Below are positions 1 through 7,877 of a stretch of 64,000 nt of DNA, piece by piece (positions within the stretch are counted from its first letter, which is position 1; each line of letters starts with the position of its first letter). Location of the stretch: NCBI RefSeq assembly GCF_010731875.1, contig NZ_AP022595.1, positions 930,001 through 994,000 on the forward strand. Direction: 5' to 3'. The translations under genes and the position numbers were made by a program. The stretch is from Mycolicibacterium sarraceniae. Lineage in GTDB: Bacteria > Actinomycetota > Actinomycetes > Mycobacteriales > Mycobacteriaceae. The notes beneath the pieces were generated by a model, which saw only the letters and a program-made list of their open reading frames with translations, was not told where the DNA came from and did not search any database.

Positions 1-67
1 TATCTTTGCGCAGGCCCAGCAACAGGGCATGTTCGCGGGCACCGGATCCGATCACGAGGACGCGCAC
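1..67 (-). CDS. purD: Phosphoribosylamine-glycine ligase, N-terminus only
   Basis: Only the first 22 codons are in the window; the gene runs off the left edge. Read on the minus strand from a GTG at 67, the peptide begins VRVLVIGSGAREHALLLGLR, the characteristic start of the GARS N domain of PurD. PurD joins phosphoribosylamine and glycine in de novo purine synthesis in the cytoplasm. In M. tuberculosis purD (Rv0772) directly follows Rv0771. Here the Rv0771-like gene is about 3.5 kb away, so extra DNA lies between them. Confidence 0.9.
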   Translation of the reverse strand, partial: MRVLVIGSGAREHALLLGLRKD

Positions 68-179
68 AGGTTCACACCCTATCGCCCGACCCCCCGCTAC
101 CAGGTATCGACGAGCCGCCTTAGCGGCGGGAGTTCACCGCGCGCAGCTGCGGCGGTCAGCGTCGCGGCGATCAGGCCAC

Positions 180-217
180 GGTCAGCAGCGGTTCATGTGG
201 TCAGCAGCGGTTCATGC
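180..217. repeat. Two tandem copies of a 19-bp unit
   Basis: The unit GGTCAGCAGCGGTTCATGT occurs at 180-198 and again, with only the last base changed, at 199-217. It is a plain head-to-tail duplication in non-coding DNA. It could be a replication-slippage product or paired binding sites; nothing here decides between them. Confidence 0.75.
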
Positions 218-324
218 GGGCTGCCGCCCGTCATCGCCTGCGCGCCCAGTCCGTAGCCGCGGCAGTCGATCAGCGGGTGACCGAGTCTTCGTCGGCAATG
301 GTCTCGATGGTCGGCACCATCGGG

Positions 325-349
325 CATACACTTAGCCCCAAGGTGTATG
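325..349. promoter_or_regulatory. Inverted repeat upstream of the P450 gene
   Basis: CATACAC (325-331) and GTGTATG (343-349) are perfect inverted arms around an 11-base spacer, and the spacer edges CTT/AAG extend the symmetry imperfectly. The element ends 44 bases before the P450 start codon at 394. Its position suits an operator for a dimeric regulator, possibly the TetR encoded at 2006-2629. That link is inference. Confidence 0.45.
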
Positions 350-393
350 GTCTTCTGCAAGGTGCGCTACATCACATGAACAGCGAGGTAGAT

Positions 394-1620
394 ATGACCA
401 CCGCAGGCGTGTGCCCGTTCGGAGCGGGCTTCGACTTCGCCGACCCCGACCTGCTCAAAGAGGGCATGCCTGTCGCCCAGCTGGCGCAGTTACGCAAGAC
501 CGCGCCGGTGTGGTGGAACGAGGCCCCCTCGGTCTTCGACGACGGCGGGTACTGGGTGATCAGCAAGCACCGCGATATCCGCGACATCTCCCGCGACGGC
601 GACCTGTGGTCGACGAACGCCAAAGGCGTGGTGATGCGGTTCGCCGACGACATGACCAAAGACCAGGTGGAGATCACCAAGGCGCTGCTGATCAACCACG
701 ACGCACCCGAGCACACCCGGCTGCGCAAGCTGGTCTCGCGCCTGTTCACCCCGCGCGCCGTGTCCAAGCTGGAGGAGAAGCTGGCCGACGCCGCCCGCGA
801 CATCGTGGCCGCGGCCGCCGAGAAAGACACTGGGGAATTCGTTGACGACATCGCGATGCAGCTGCCACTGCTGGCGATCGCCGACCTATTGGGAGTCCCA
901 GAATCGGACCGGCAGAAGCTCTTTCACTGGACCAACAGCATCATGAACTCCGACGACCCGGACTTCGATGAAGACCCGACGGTGGCCAACGCCGAGCTGA
1001 TGGGTTACGCGTACACGATGGCCGAGCAGCGCCGCCAGTGTCCGGCCGACGACATCATCACCAAGCTGGTGCAGGCCGATTTGGACGGGGAGTCGCTCTC
1101 GGAGGTCGAGTTCGCATTCTTCGTGATCCTGCTCGCGGTGGCCGGCAACGAAACCACCCGCAACGCCATGACCCACGGCATGAACGCCTTCTTCGAGAAC
1201 CCCGACCAGTGGGAGCTTTTCAAGCGCGAGCGGCCGGAGACCACGGCCGACGAGATCGTCCGCTGGGCCACTCCGGTGCACTGCTTCCAGCGGACCGCGA
1301 CGCGCGATACCGAAATCGGCGGAGTCACGATCCGCGAGGGCCAGCGGGCGGGGCTGTTCTACAGCTCGGCGAACTACGACGAGGAAGTCTTCAACAACCC
1401 GTTCCAGTTCAATATCTTGCGTGACCCCAACCCGCACCTCGGGTTCGGCGGCAACGGGGCACACTTCTGCATCGGTGCCAACCTCGCGCGTATGGAGATC
1501 AAGCTGATCTTCAACGAGATCGCCAACCAGATCCCCGACATCAGCAAGCTCGGCGAGCCCGTGCGCCTGCGCTCGGGCTGGATCAACGGGGTCAAACAAC
1601 TGCCTGTCGCCTACCACTAG
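394..1620 (+). CDS. Cytochrome P450, CYP125-like
   Basis: A 408-residue P450. The heme-binding loop FGGNGAHFCIGANLAR carries the cysteine thiolate ligand, the I-helix has AVAGNETTRN, and the K-helix ExxR appears in DEIVRW. The start ATG at 394 is preceded by GAGGT with 5-base spacing; an in-frame ATG at 376 lacks such a site. The opening FDFADPDLL..MPVAQLAQLR and ending VRLRSGWINGVKQ resemble CYP125, the cholesterol C26 mono-oxygenase, more than CYP126, the P450 near purD in M. tuberculosis. Sterol or other bulky-substrate oxidation is therefore likely, but the exact subfamily is uncertain. It needs a ferredoxin partner, which is not adjacent. Confidence 0.85.
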   Translation: MTTAGVCPFGAGFDFADPDLLKEGMPVAQLAQLRKTAPVWWNEAPSVFDDGGYWVISKHRDIRDISRDGDLWSTNAKGVVMRFADDMTKDQVEITKALLINHDAPEHTRLRKLVSRLFTPRAVSKLEEKLADAARDIVAAAAEKDTGEFVDDIAMQLPLLAIADLLGVPESDRQKLFHWTNSIMNSDDPDFDEDPTVANAELMGYAYTMAEQRRQCPADDIITKLVQADLDGESLSEVEFAFFVILLAVAGNETTRNAMTHGMNAFFENPDQWELFKRERPETTADEIVRWATPVHCFQRTATRDTEIGGVTIREGQRAGLFYSSANYDEEVFNNPFQFNILRDPNPHLGFGGNGAHFCIGANLARMEIKLIFNEIANQIPDISKLGEPVRLRSGWINGVKQLPVAYH

Positions 1621-1648
1621 CGCAGGGGCATCGATAGCATCCCGGGTT

Positions 1649-2002
1649 ATGGGTCACCCGCCGCCTGCCACGCCGCCGCGGTCGGTGGCAGACGTGGCGA
1701 TCTCGATCATCCTGATGGTGCTGACGGTGTTAGTGGGCGCGGGCGCGGCCTTTCTCGGCCTGTTCATGCTGGCGTTCCTGGATCACTGTCCGCCCGCGAC
1801 GTGCAGTGTCGAGGGGGCCGTCACCTCGGTGCTGAGCGCGGTGGGCATCGTCGCACTGGTGGGTGTACTCGGCATCGTCACCAGCATCATCGCGTTGGTC
1901 GGGCGGAAACGGGCCTGGCCGTTCACCCTCGACACGTTCGGGATGTGCCTGGCCATGCTGGTCGTCGACTGGGTCGCCTTCTCGGCGGCAGTGGGCGGGT
2001 AG
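1649..2002 (+). CDS. Small membrane protein, function unknown
   Basis: A 117-residue protein with a short proline-rich N-terminus and about three hydrophobic helices (roughly residues 14-42, 58-84 and 93-115). Two cysteines (CPPATC) lie in the first loop, which could form a disulphide. It starts 28 bases after the P450 stop and ends 4 bases before the TetR start, so the three genes probably form one transcript. I do not recognise a domain, and no function can be assigned. Confidence 0.6.
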   Translation: MGHPPPATPPRSVADVAISIILMVLTVLVGAGAAFLGLFMLAFLDHCPPATCSVEGAVTSVLSAVGIVALVGVLGIVTSIIALVGRKRAWPFTLDTFGMCLAMLVVDWVAFSAAVGG

Positions 2003-2005
2003 ATC

Positions 2006-2629
2006 GTGCGGACCCACGGCTGGTCGGGATCGGCGCCGGCCACCGACGAAGAAGCGGTTGCGCGGATTCTGGCCGCGGCGAATAAGGCCATCGATGCCCG
2101 CGGGGCGGATCTGAGCATCGCCGACGTCGCCCGCACCCTCGGGGTGACCCGCCAGACGGTGTATCGCTACTTCCCCAGCACCGACGCGCTACTGCAGGCC
2201 GCGGCGATGGCGTCCGCAACCGGATTCCTCGACCGGATGGCCGCGCACCTTTCCGGTATCACCGACCCGGCCGAGGCGGTCACCGAAGGGATTGCCGCAG
2301 CGGTGGAATCGCTGCCGAACGATAAACATATGGGTCTGTTACTCGGGCCGGAACGCGTCGGCGCATTCAGCGCCGAGGTCACCTCGGATGTCGCGCTGGC
2401 GTTCGCCGGCTCGCTGCTTCGCCGATTCGATGTCGACTGGGCCGCAAGAGGATTCAGCGATAGCGATCTCGACGAACTCGGTGAGCACCTGCTGCGGATC
2501 GTGCAGTCCTTCATGGTGGACCCGGGCCGGCCGCCGCGGCACGGTGCCGAGTTGCGCCGGTATCTGCGCCGCTGGGTGGGCGCGGCCTTGTTCAGTGTCG
2601 ATCACCCGTCAACGCGCACAAGCGATTAG
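2006..2629 (+). CDS. TetR-family transcriptional regulator
   Basis: A 207-residue regulator starting at GTG 2006. The N-terminal helix-turn-helix reads LSIADVARTLGVTRQTVYRY, followed by FPSTDALLQAA, which is typical TetR_N. The helical C-terminal ligand domain is not specific. It is co-directional with the P450 and membrane protein genes and probably controls them. The palindromes at 325-349 and 2981-3002 are candidate operators. Its 3' end overlaps the convergent gene at 2626-2919 by 4 bases. The inducer is unknown. Confidence 0.85.
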   Translation: MRTHGWSGSAPATDEEAVARILAAANKAIDARGADLSIADVARTLGVTRQTVYRYFPSTDALLQAAAMASATGFLDRMAAHLSGITDPAEAVTEGIAAAVESLPNDKHMGLLLGPERVGAFSAEVTSDVALAFAGSLLRRFDVDWAARGFSDSDLDELGEHLLRIVQSFMVDPGRPPRHGAELRRYLRRWVGAALFSVDHPSTRTSD

Positions 2630-2919
2630 GGAGCGGGCACGCCGTCCTGCACCTGGACATTGATCGGCGCGGACGTCGCCGCGTGACCGACGTGGTCGGC
2701 CATGACGAGGCCGGGCCACATCATCGCGGCGAAGATCGCGCAGACCGATACCACCGGCGGGCAGAGCACGATGACCGTCGTGTCGACGACCTTGACCCAC
2801 TGCGACACCTGACGAACGATCCTGGCCTGCTTGGGCGCTGGCTCCGCCCACAGGCTGAGCATGGTCGGGGCAGTCCACGAGTCGGCAGTCCACGATTCGT
2901 ATGCGGTCATAGTAGTCAT
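2626..2919 (-). CDS. Small single-pass membrane protein, unknown
   Basis: A 97-residue protein read from ATG 2919, with CAGGAG as a good ribosome-binding site 6 bases upstream. One hydrophobic helix covers about residues 45-76, followed by a proline/alanine-rich tail. I recognise no family. The good ribosome site and the palindromic element 62-83 bases upstream support a real, regulated gene. A longer reading starting at 2985 would run through that ribosome site and is less likely. Confidence 0.55.
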   Translation of the reverse strand: MTTMTAYESWTADSWTAPTMLSLWAEPAPKQARIVRQVSQWVKVVDTTVIVLCPPVVSVCAIFAAMMWPGLVMADHVGHAATSAPINVQVQDGVPAP

Positions 2920-3570
2920 TGCCACTCCTGCCCTTGGATCGAGGCCCGCGGCGCTCGATTTCACTTTGGTAACACTGGTGCACAAATGTCACATTTGTGA
3001 CACGACGCGATAACCGTTTGCGATCTGGCCGTTTCCTTACCGTTGTCTTACGGACCTCTTTGTTATTAAGCGCGCCCCGTCATCGACGGCAATACGCTGG
3101 CTGGCGTGCGCTCGGAGTCAGGTCCCTTCCTGCACCATCCGCGACCGCCGTTGTCACAGCACATCAGCTACATCGGCTACTGGGAGCACGACGGGTGTGC
3201 CCCACACCGCAGCACGGTCCTACCCCACGGTGCCGTGCGGTGACGCTGCTCATCGATCTCAGCGACCGAGAGCAGATGGAGTTCGCCGTCGTCGGCCAGC
3301 CGGCAGTGCGGCTAGTACTGCAGCCGTAGATCGGGATCATTGATTCTGGCGTCGTCGGTAGTGGCATTGTCGGGCTCGGTATTGGTGTCGTCGTCGCCAT
3401 CGTGACCAGGCCAGCAGGGTGGCGATGGCGTTCGAAGGCGGTTGCCACGGCCAGGAAGGCGTGGGCAAGCATGGCCAGGGTGGTCCAGCGGCACCAGGGT
3501 GGGGACGCGCCGGTTGGCCGCCATCGCCAGCACATATCCCAGGCCATGACGAAACCCCGTGCGAGCGCGG
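2920..3570. other. Gene-poor stretch with palindromes and transposase debris
   Basis: About 650 bases with no intact gene. It contains overlapping palindromes at 2981-3002 and a broken IS701-like transposase at 3164-3575. Forward reading frames in 2997-3330 show no family resemblance and look fortuitous. The stretch probably marks the edge of the DNA inserted between purD and the Rv0771-like gene. Confidence 0.6.
2981..3002. promoter_or_regulatory. Two overlapping perfect palindromes
   Basis: CACAAATG-TCA-CATTTGTG (2981-2999) has perfect 8-base arms. The offset TGTCACA-TT-TGTGACA (2987-3002) has perfect 7-base arms. The site lies 62 bases upstream of the ATG at 2919 and reads like a regulator binding site, possibly for the nearby TetR. 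It is not a classic CRP/GlxR box, because the TGTGA/TCACA half-sites are inside out. Confidence 0.5.
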
Positions 3571-3575
3571 CTAGT
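3164..3575 (-). pseudogene. IS701-like transposase remnant, frameshifted
   Basis: Fragments of one protein appear in successive minus-strand frames. They are GLGYVLAMAANRRVPT near 3520-3570, then WTTLAMLAHAFLAVATAF near 3430-3490, then RLADDGELHLLSVAEID near 3240-3300. These match the C-terminal part of IS701/DDE transposases in the right order, separated by frameshifts. No terminal inverted repeats or target duplication were seen, so only the 3' part of an element survives. It abuts the 3' end of the CMD gene and probably marks an old insertion or rearrangement point. Confidence 0.65.
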
Positions 3576-4008
3576 CCTCGAGCTTCCGGCCGCTGTGCAT
3601 CTTGAGCGCGTCGTTGACGTTGGCCTTCTTGTCCTCGCTCTGACCTGCCTCGGCAGCCTTCTTGCGCTTGGCCGCGACCTTGGTGACCGCCCCGTCCAGT
3701 TTCGAGCCCAACGGGAAGCCGAGGTAGTGCGTCAGGAAGATCGCCATCTCCTTGAGCTCCTCGGCGGTGAGCTCTTCGTTGTGCAGGGCGGCGTTGGCCT
3801 GGATCTCGGCCAGATCGGAAATGCCGAGCGCGGTGACGACAGTCAGCGTCATGATGCGCTTGTCCCGCATGGTCAATCCGGGTCGCGTCCAGATGGTGCC
3901 GAACAGGTGGTCGGCGGTCAGCGCGAAGTAGTCACCCGGCGAGTCGGGCATCTCCCAGCCGTAGACCTCGTTCATCTTCTCAAGGCCCTTGCGGCGTAAC
4001 TCGTCCAT
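3571..4008 (-). CDS. Carboxymuconolactone decarboxylase family protein (Rv0771-like)
   Basis: A 145-residue CMD/AhpD-fold protein. Its core (YFALTADHLFGTIWTRPGLT, then IMTLTVVTALG) matches the family. The usual peroxidase CxxC pair is absent, so a gamma-CMD-like or unknown activity is more likely than alkylhydroperoxidase. ATG 4008 is preferred over GTG 4014 because AAGGAG lies 5 bases upstream. It is the last gene of the aldA operon and directly follows the dehydrogenase stop codon. A lysine-rich tail covers the last 30 residues. Confidence 0.8.
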   Translation of the reverse strand: MDELRRKGLEKMNEVYGWEMPDSPGDYFALTADHLFGTIWTRPGLTMRDKRIMTLTVVTALGISDLAEIQANAALHNEELTAEELKEMAIFLTHYLGFPLGSKLDGAVTKVAAKRKKAAEAGQSEDKKANVNDALKMHSGRKLED

Positions 4009-4010
4009 CG

Positions 4011-4859
4011 TCACTCCTTCGTGTTGGGGACACCGAGCCCGGCGGCCAGGTCGCGTAATGCGATCTCGGCCAACGGCAGGTCCACACCGTTGGCTTCGCC
4101 GAGAGCGAGAGCCAGCTTCAGATCCTTCTCGGCCAGCCCGCGGGTGTGGATGAACATGTTGTAGACGAAGTGCTCGGGCGTCAGGGGTTTGGTGTCGTCG
4201 CGGACCATGATCGCACCGGGCCCACCACTCTGCGCGTCGCTGTGCCGCACCACGCGGCCCAGCTTCTGCAGGTCGATACCGGCCGCCTCGGCGAGCCTGG
4301 ACGCCTCAGTCGCCGCGGTAAAACCGATGAACGTCAACATGTTCCGAGCGATCTTCATCCGAGTCCCGGCACCGGGCTCGCCGGCACGCACCACCAGCGA
4401 TGCCCACTGCTTGAACACCGGCTTGACCAACTCGTAGGCGTCGTCATCGGCGCCGACCATCACGGCCAGCTCACCCTTGTCGGCGGCACCGGCGCCGCCA
4501 CTGACCGGGGCATCGACAATGCGAATACCCTTGGGCTGCAACTGCTCAGCCAGCTCGGCCGCGGTGCCAGGCTCGATGGTGGAATGGATCGCGATGACCG
4601 TTCCCGGCTTGGCGTGCTCGGCGAGCTCGCTCACCACATCGCGGACCTGCGCGTCGTTGAGCACGGTCACTTCGATGACATCGGCCACTGCGACATCGGC
4701 GACGCTGTCAGCCAGCGTGGCGCCGAGTTCGGCCAGCGGCATCATGGCCTCGGTCCGCACATCGAACACGATGAGGCCGCCGGGCCACTCCACGAGCCGC
4801 TTGGCCATCGGCGCACCCTGGTTTCCCAGCCCGATGTAGCCAACCTTGATATCGCTCAT
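4011..4859 (-). CDS. 3-hydroxyisobutyrate dehydrogenase-family oxidoreductase (Rv0770-like)
   Basis: A 282-residue beta-hydroxyacid dehydrogenase. The N-terminal Rossmann motif is VGYIGLGNQGAPMAKRL, the substrate-binding signature is DAPVSGGAGAADKG, and the catalytic lysine lies in GTRMKIARNM. The reaction is probably NAD(P)-dependent oxidation of a beta-hydroxyacid; the substrate is unknown. ATG 4859 overlaps the preceding SDR stop (ATGA), showing translational coupling. A longer reading to 4940 would run into the SDR gene and is rejected. Confidence 0.88.
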   Translation of the reverse strand: MSDIKVGYIGLGNQGAPMAKRLVEWPGGLIVFDVRTEAMMPLAELGATLADSVADVAVADVIEVTVLNDAQVRDVVSELAEHAKPGTVIAIHSTIEPGTAAELAEQLQPKGIRIVDAPVSGGAGAADKGELAVMVGADDDAYELVKPVFKQWASLVVRAGEPGAGTRMKIARNMLTFIGFTAATEASRLAEAAGIDLQKLGRVVRHSDAQSGGPGAIMVRDDTKPLTPEHFVYNMFIHTRGLAEKDLKLALALGEANGVDLPLAEIALRDLAAGLGVPNTKE

Positions 4860-5608
4860 GAACGGAAGATCTGTCCGCCGTCGACATTGAAGATCTGCCC
4901 GGTGATCCACTTCGCCTGATCCGACAGCAGGAACAGGCACATGCCGACTAGATCGTCGACTTCACCCATGCGCGACAGGGGAATTCCCTTGATGATATCG
5001 GCCACCATTTCCTGCGGCGTGGTCGTGCGGTTGGCCTCGGTGTTGATCGGACCGGGCGCGATGGCGTTGATCCGGATGTTCTGGCCGCCGAGTTCGGTCG
5101 CCAGCTGCTGGGTGAGGCTGTTCACCCCGGCCTTGGCCAGGCCATAGAAGTTCGAGTACAGCCATGCCGCCGTGGACGATTGGTTGATGATCGCGCCGCC
5201 GCCGCGCTTGGCCATCTTGCGGTAGACCGCTCGGGTACACACCAGCGCGCCGTCGAGGTTCACGCTCATGAACTTCTTGTAGTAGTCCCAGTCCACCGTG
5301 ATCAGGAAGTCGAGCTTCATCCCGCCGAAGATGGCGGCGTTGTTGACCAGGTAATCGATACCGCCGAACTCGGCGAGCGTCTGATCGGCCATGGCTTTGG
5401 CCGACACCGGATCACTGACGTCGACCGGCAGCGCGAGCGCGATGCCGCCTTCACCCTTGATACCGTCGACGACCTTCTGTGCGCCTTCGATGTTGATATC
5501 GGCGACCACCACGGCCGCGCCCTCACGGGCGATGGCCTCGGCGTAGGCCTGGCCGATGCCGCCGCCCGCGCCGGTGATGATGGCGACCTTATTGTCGAAC
5601 TGTCCCAT
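4856..5608 (-). CDS. Short-chain dehydrogenase/reductase (Rv0769-like)
   Basis: A 250-residue classical SDR. The cofactor loop is TGAGGGIGQ, followed by NNAA, a catalytic serine in NQSSTAAW and YGLAKAG as the YxxxK motif. The acidic residue after beta-2 (VADINIEG) favours NAD(H). It sits 33 bases downstream of aldA, overlaps the next gene, and has an AAGGAG-type ribosome site. It is conserved in this position in M. tuberculosis, which suggests joint work with AldA on an alcohol/aldehyde substrate. The substrate is not known. Confidence 0.9.
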   Translation of the reverse strand: MGQFDNKVAIITGAGGGIGQAYAEAIAREGAAVVVADINIEGAQKVVDGIKGEGGIALALPVDVSDPVSAKAMADQTLAEFGGIDYLVNNAAIFGGMKLDFLITVDWDYYKKFMSVNLDGALVCTRAVYRKMAKRGGGAIINQSSTAAWLYSNFYGLAKAGVNSLTQQLATELGGQNIRINAIAPGPINTEANRTTTPQEMVADIIKGIPLSRMGEVDDLVGMCLFLLSDQAKWITGQIFNVDGGQIFRS

Positions 5609-5641
5609 GCTCGTTCACTCCTTCTGTAGGAAGGGCCACAT

Positions 5642-7108
5642 CTAGACAGCCGTGGCAATGACTTTCAGTTCCAGGTATTCCTCGAAGCCGGCGACCCCCA
5701 TCTCAGAGCCGATGCCGGACTGCTTGTAGCCGCCGAACGGAACGTCCGCGGAGTACCACACCCCGCCGTTGACGTTGACGGTGCCAACCCGCAACCGGTT
5801 CGCGACACCCTGCGCGCGATCGTTATCGCTGCTGAACACGGTGCCTGACAACCCGTACGGCGAATCGTTGGCGATGCGGATCGCGTCGTCGTCGCCGTCG
5901 TGGGCGATGACGGTCAGCACCGGACCGAAGATCTCTTCGCGTGACACCCGAGCACTGTTGTCCAAGCCGGCGATCACGGTCGGCTCGATGAAATACCCGG
6001 TGTCACGGTCGGCCGGCCGGCCGCCGCCGCAGGCGAACCGGCCACCCTCATCGATCGCCAAGTCGAGGTAGGACTGCACCCGATCGCGTTGACGCTCGGA
6101 AATGACGGGCCCGCAGATGGTTTTGGGACTGGTCGGGTCACCTGGCTTGAGCCCGGCCATGGTCGCCGCGGCGGCCTCGACCGCTTCGTCGTAACGCGCC
6201 CGCGGCACCACCAGGCGGGTGGTGATCGCGCAGCCCTGCCCGGCGTGCATCGAGGCGGTGAACGCCGCCATCGAGCAGGCGCCGGCCAGATCGGCGTCAT
6301 CGAGCACCAGGAATGCCGACTTGCCACCGAGCTCGAGGAAGACCTTCTTGATGGTGGCCGCGCCGGCAGCCATCACCGCACGGCCAGTGTTGGTGGAACC
6401 GGTGAACGACACCATGTCGATCCGCGGGTCGCTGGACAGCAGCGCCCCGACCGAGTGGTCGTTGGACGTGACGATATTGACCACGCCGGGCGGGATATCG
6501 GTGTATTCAGCAATCAGTTCACCGAGAACCGCTGCGCACCATGGGGTATCGGGTGCGGGCTTGAGGACGATGGTGTTGCCCGCCGCCAGGGCGGGGCCCA
6601 GCTTGGCGAGGTTGATCTGATGCGGAAAGTTCCACGGGGTGATGGCGCCGACGACACCGACCGCCTCCCGGGAGATGGTTCGCTCGGTCTTGATGCCCAT
6701 CGGCGATGCGACGCCGAGATCTTGCCGCCAGGAATAGTTCTCAGCGGTGTCGGCACAGAAGGACAGGTCTTCGACCGGCCCTTCGAGCTGGGCGGCCGAG
6801 GTCAGCATGCGGGGGGCGCCCACCTCAGCGATGGTCATCTCGCGGAGTTCTTCCACGTTGGCCTTCATCGCATCGCGCAGCTGCCGGATGGAACGCACCC
6901 GAAGTTCGGTGTTGGTGGACCAGTCGGTGGTGTCGAACGCGCGACGGGCGGCATCGACCGCCCGGCTCATGTCCTCGGCATTGGCGTCGGCGGCCGTGCC
7001 CAGAATCTCCTCAGTCGCCGGGTTGATCGTCGGGTACCTGCCGTTGCCACCGGGCACCAGCTTCCCGTCGATGAAGAGGTCACTGTTCCGGTCGGCCGCA
7101 ATCGCCAT
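5642..7108 (-). CDS. aldA: NAD-dependent aldehyde dehydrogenase
   Basis: A 488-residue aldehyde dehydrogenase, the normal family length. The glutamate of FLELGGKSA and the catalytic cysteine in HAGQGCAITTRL are present, as is TPWNFPHQINL for cofactor binding. ATG 7108 is chosen because GGGAG precedes it, and it matches the Rv0768 start LFIDGKLV. It heads a four-gene operon (aldA, SDR, HIBADH-like, CMD). A perfect palindrome 22 bases upstream (7130-7143) matches one over the start of the divergent TetR gene, so repression by that TetR is likely. Confidence 0.93.
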   Translation of the reverse strand: MAIAADRNSDLFIDGKLVPGGNGRYPTINPATEEILGTAADANAEDMSRAVDAARRAFDTTDWSTNTELRVRSIRQLRDAMKANVEELREMTIAEVGAPRMLTSAAQLEGPVEDLSFCADTAENYSWRQDLGVASPMGIKTERTISREAVGVVGAITPWNFPHQINLAKLGPALAAGNTIVLKPAPDTPWCAAVLGELIAEYTDIPPGVVNIVTSNDHSVGALLSSDPRIDMVSFTGSTNTGRAVMAAGAATIKKVFLELGGKSAFLVLDDADLAGACSMAAFTASMHAGQGCAITTRLVVPRARYDEAVEAAAATMAGLKPGDPTSPKTICGPVISERQRDRVQSYLDLAIDEGGRFACGGGRPADRDTGYFIEPTVIAGLDNSARVSREEIFGPVLTVIAHDGDDDAIRIANDSPYGLSGTVFSSDNDRAQGVANRLRVGTVNVNGGVWYSADVPFGGYKQSGIGSEMGVAGFEEYLELKVIATAV

Positions 7109-7129
7109 CCCGACTCCCGTCTGCTTCAT

Positions 7130-7143
7130 TGGACACGTGTCCG
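7130..7143. promoter_or_regulatory. Palindromic operator upstream of aldA
   Basis: TGGACACGTGTCCG contains the perfect palindrome GGACACGTGTCC. It lies just upstream of the aldA start and shares TGGACA-yG-TGTCC with the site at 7277-7290. Two matching sites flanking a divergent TetR promoter are the usual layout for an autoregulated TetR repressor. The binding protein is inferred. Confidence 0.75.
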
Positions 7144-7276
7144 AGAATCCGTCTTTCGCACCATAGCCGCAGACGCGCCCATGGTGCAAGGCTCTGCGCA
7201 GAAGCCGACCAGAACAGGTTGCTGACATGCTAATTACCTGAGATCGCTTGCCTATGTGGGCATCATTCCGATAACT

Positions 7277-7290
7277 TGGACATGTGTCCA
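7277..7290. promoter_or_regulatory. Palindromic operator over the TetR start codon
   Basis: TGGACATGTGTCCA has perfect 6-base arms around TG. The GTG start of the TetR gene (7284) lies inside it, so binding would block transcription or initiation directly. It is the partner of the site at 7130-7143. Confidence 0.75.
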
Positions 7291-7877
7291 GCGATACTGC
7301 GCTAGCCGTCACCCCGGGTGGTGAGGGCACGCCGCGCAATCGCCGCCAGGAAGAGACCTTCCGCAAGGTGCTGCGGGCCGGTCTGGAGATGCTGCGCGAA
7401 ACGTCGTACGCCGATCTGACGGTGCGGGCGGTGGCGGCCCGCGCGAAGGTGGCGCCGGCGACGGCGTACACCTATTTCTCCTCGAAGAACCACCTGATCG
7501 CCGAGGTCTACCTAGACCTGATGCGCCAGGTCCCGTATTTCACCGACGTCAACGACAGCCGGCTGCACCGCGTCGAGAAGTCACTGCGGAGCCTGGCCTT
7601 GGTGATCGCCGACGAGCCGGAGTTCGCCGCGGCCTGCACCACCGCGGTATTGAGCAACGACGCCGGGGTACACCCGGCACGCGATCGCATCGGCGCTGAG
7701 ATTCACAAACGGATCAGATCGGCGCTGGGGCCGGACGCGGATCCGCAGATCGTGTCCGCACTGGAGATGACGTACTACGGCGCGCTCGTGCACGCCGGTA
7801 CCGGCGCGATGAGCTACCGCCAGGTCGCCGACCGAATCGGTTATGTCGCGGGACTTATCCTGGGAGAGAACGAATGA
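7284..7877 (+). CDS. TetR-family regulator (Rv0767c-like)
   Basis: A 197-residue TetR regulator. The helix-turn-helix is LTVRAVAARAKVAPATAYTY, followed by FSSKNHLIAEV. GTG 7284 gives the protein SSDTALAV and sits inside a palindrome, implying autoregulation. The gene overlaps cyp123 by ATGA and heads the six-gene plus-strand operon that includes cyp51, while the second palindrome controls the divergent aldA operon. It therefore probably governs both sterol-P450 and aldehyde-oxidation genes. The ligand is unknown. Confidence 0.9.
   Translation: MSSDTALAVTPGGEGTPRNRRQEETFRKVLRAGLEMLRETSYADLTVRAVAARAKVAPATAYTYFSSKNHLIAEVYLDLMRQVPYFTDVNDSRLHRVEKSLRSLALVIADEPEFAAACTTAVLSNDAGVHPARDRIGAEIHKRIRSALGPDADPQIVSALEMTYYGALVHAGTGAMSYRQVADRIGYVAGLILGENE

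Larger units (their letters stand above)
68..393. other. Intergenic region between purD and the P450 gene
   Basis: This 326-base gap separates two divergent genes. I see no convincing coding sequence in it. It holds a 19-bp tandem repeat at 180-217 and an inverted repeat at 325-349, both described separately. Promoters of purD and of the P450 gene must lie here, but no clear -10/-35 pair stood out. Confidence 0.6.

Noticed and set aside
2997..3329. Forward 110-residue reading frame
   Set aside because: It has no family resemblance, no ribosome site, and overlaps the transposase remnant on the other strand.
7211..7224. AACAGGTT in the aldA-TetR gap as a KstR site
   Set aside because: Both flanking fixed bases fail, and the gap already has its own palindromic operators.
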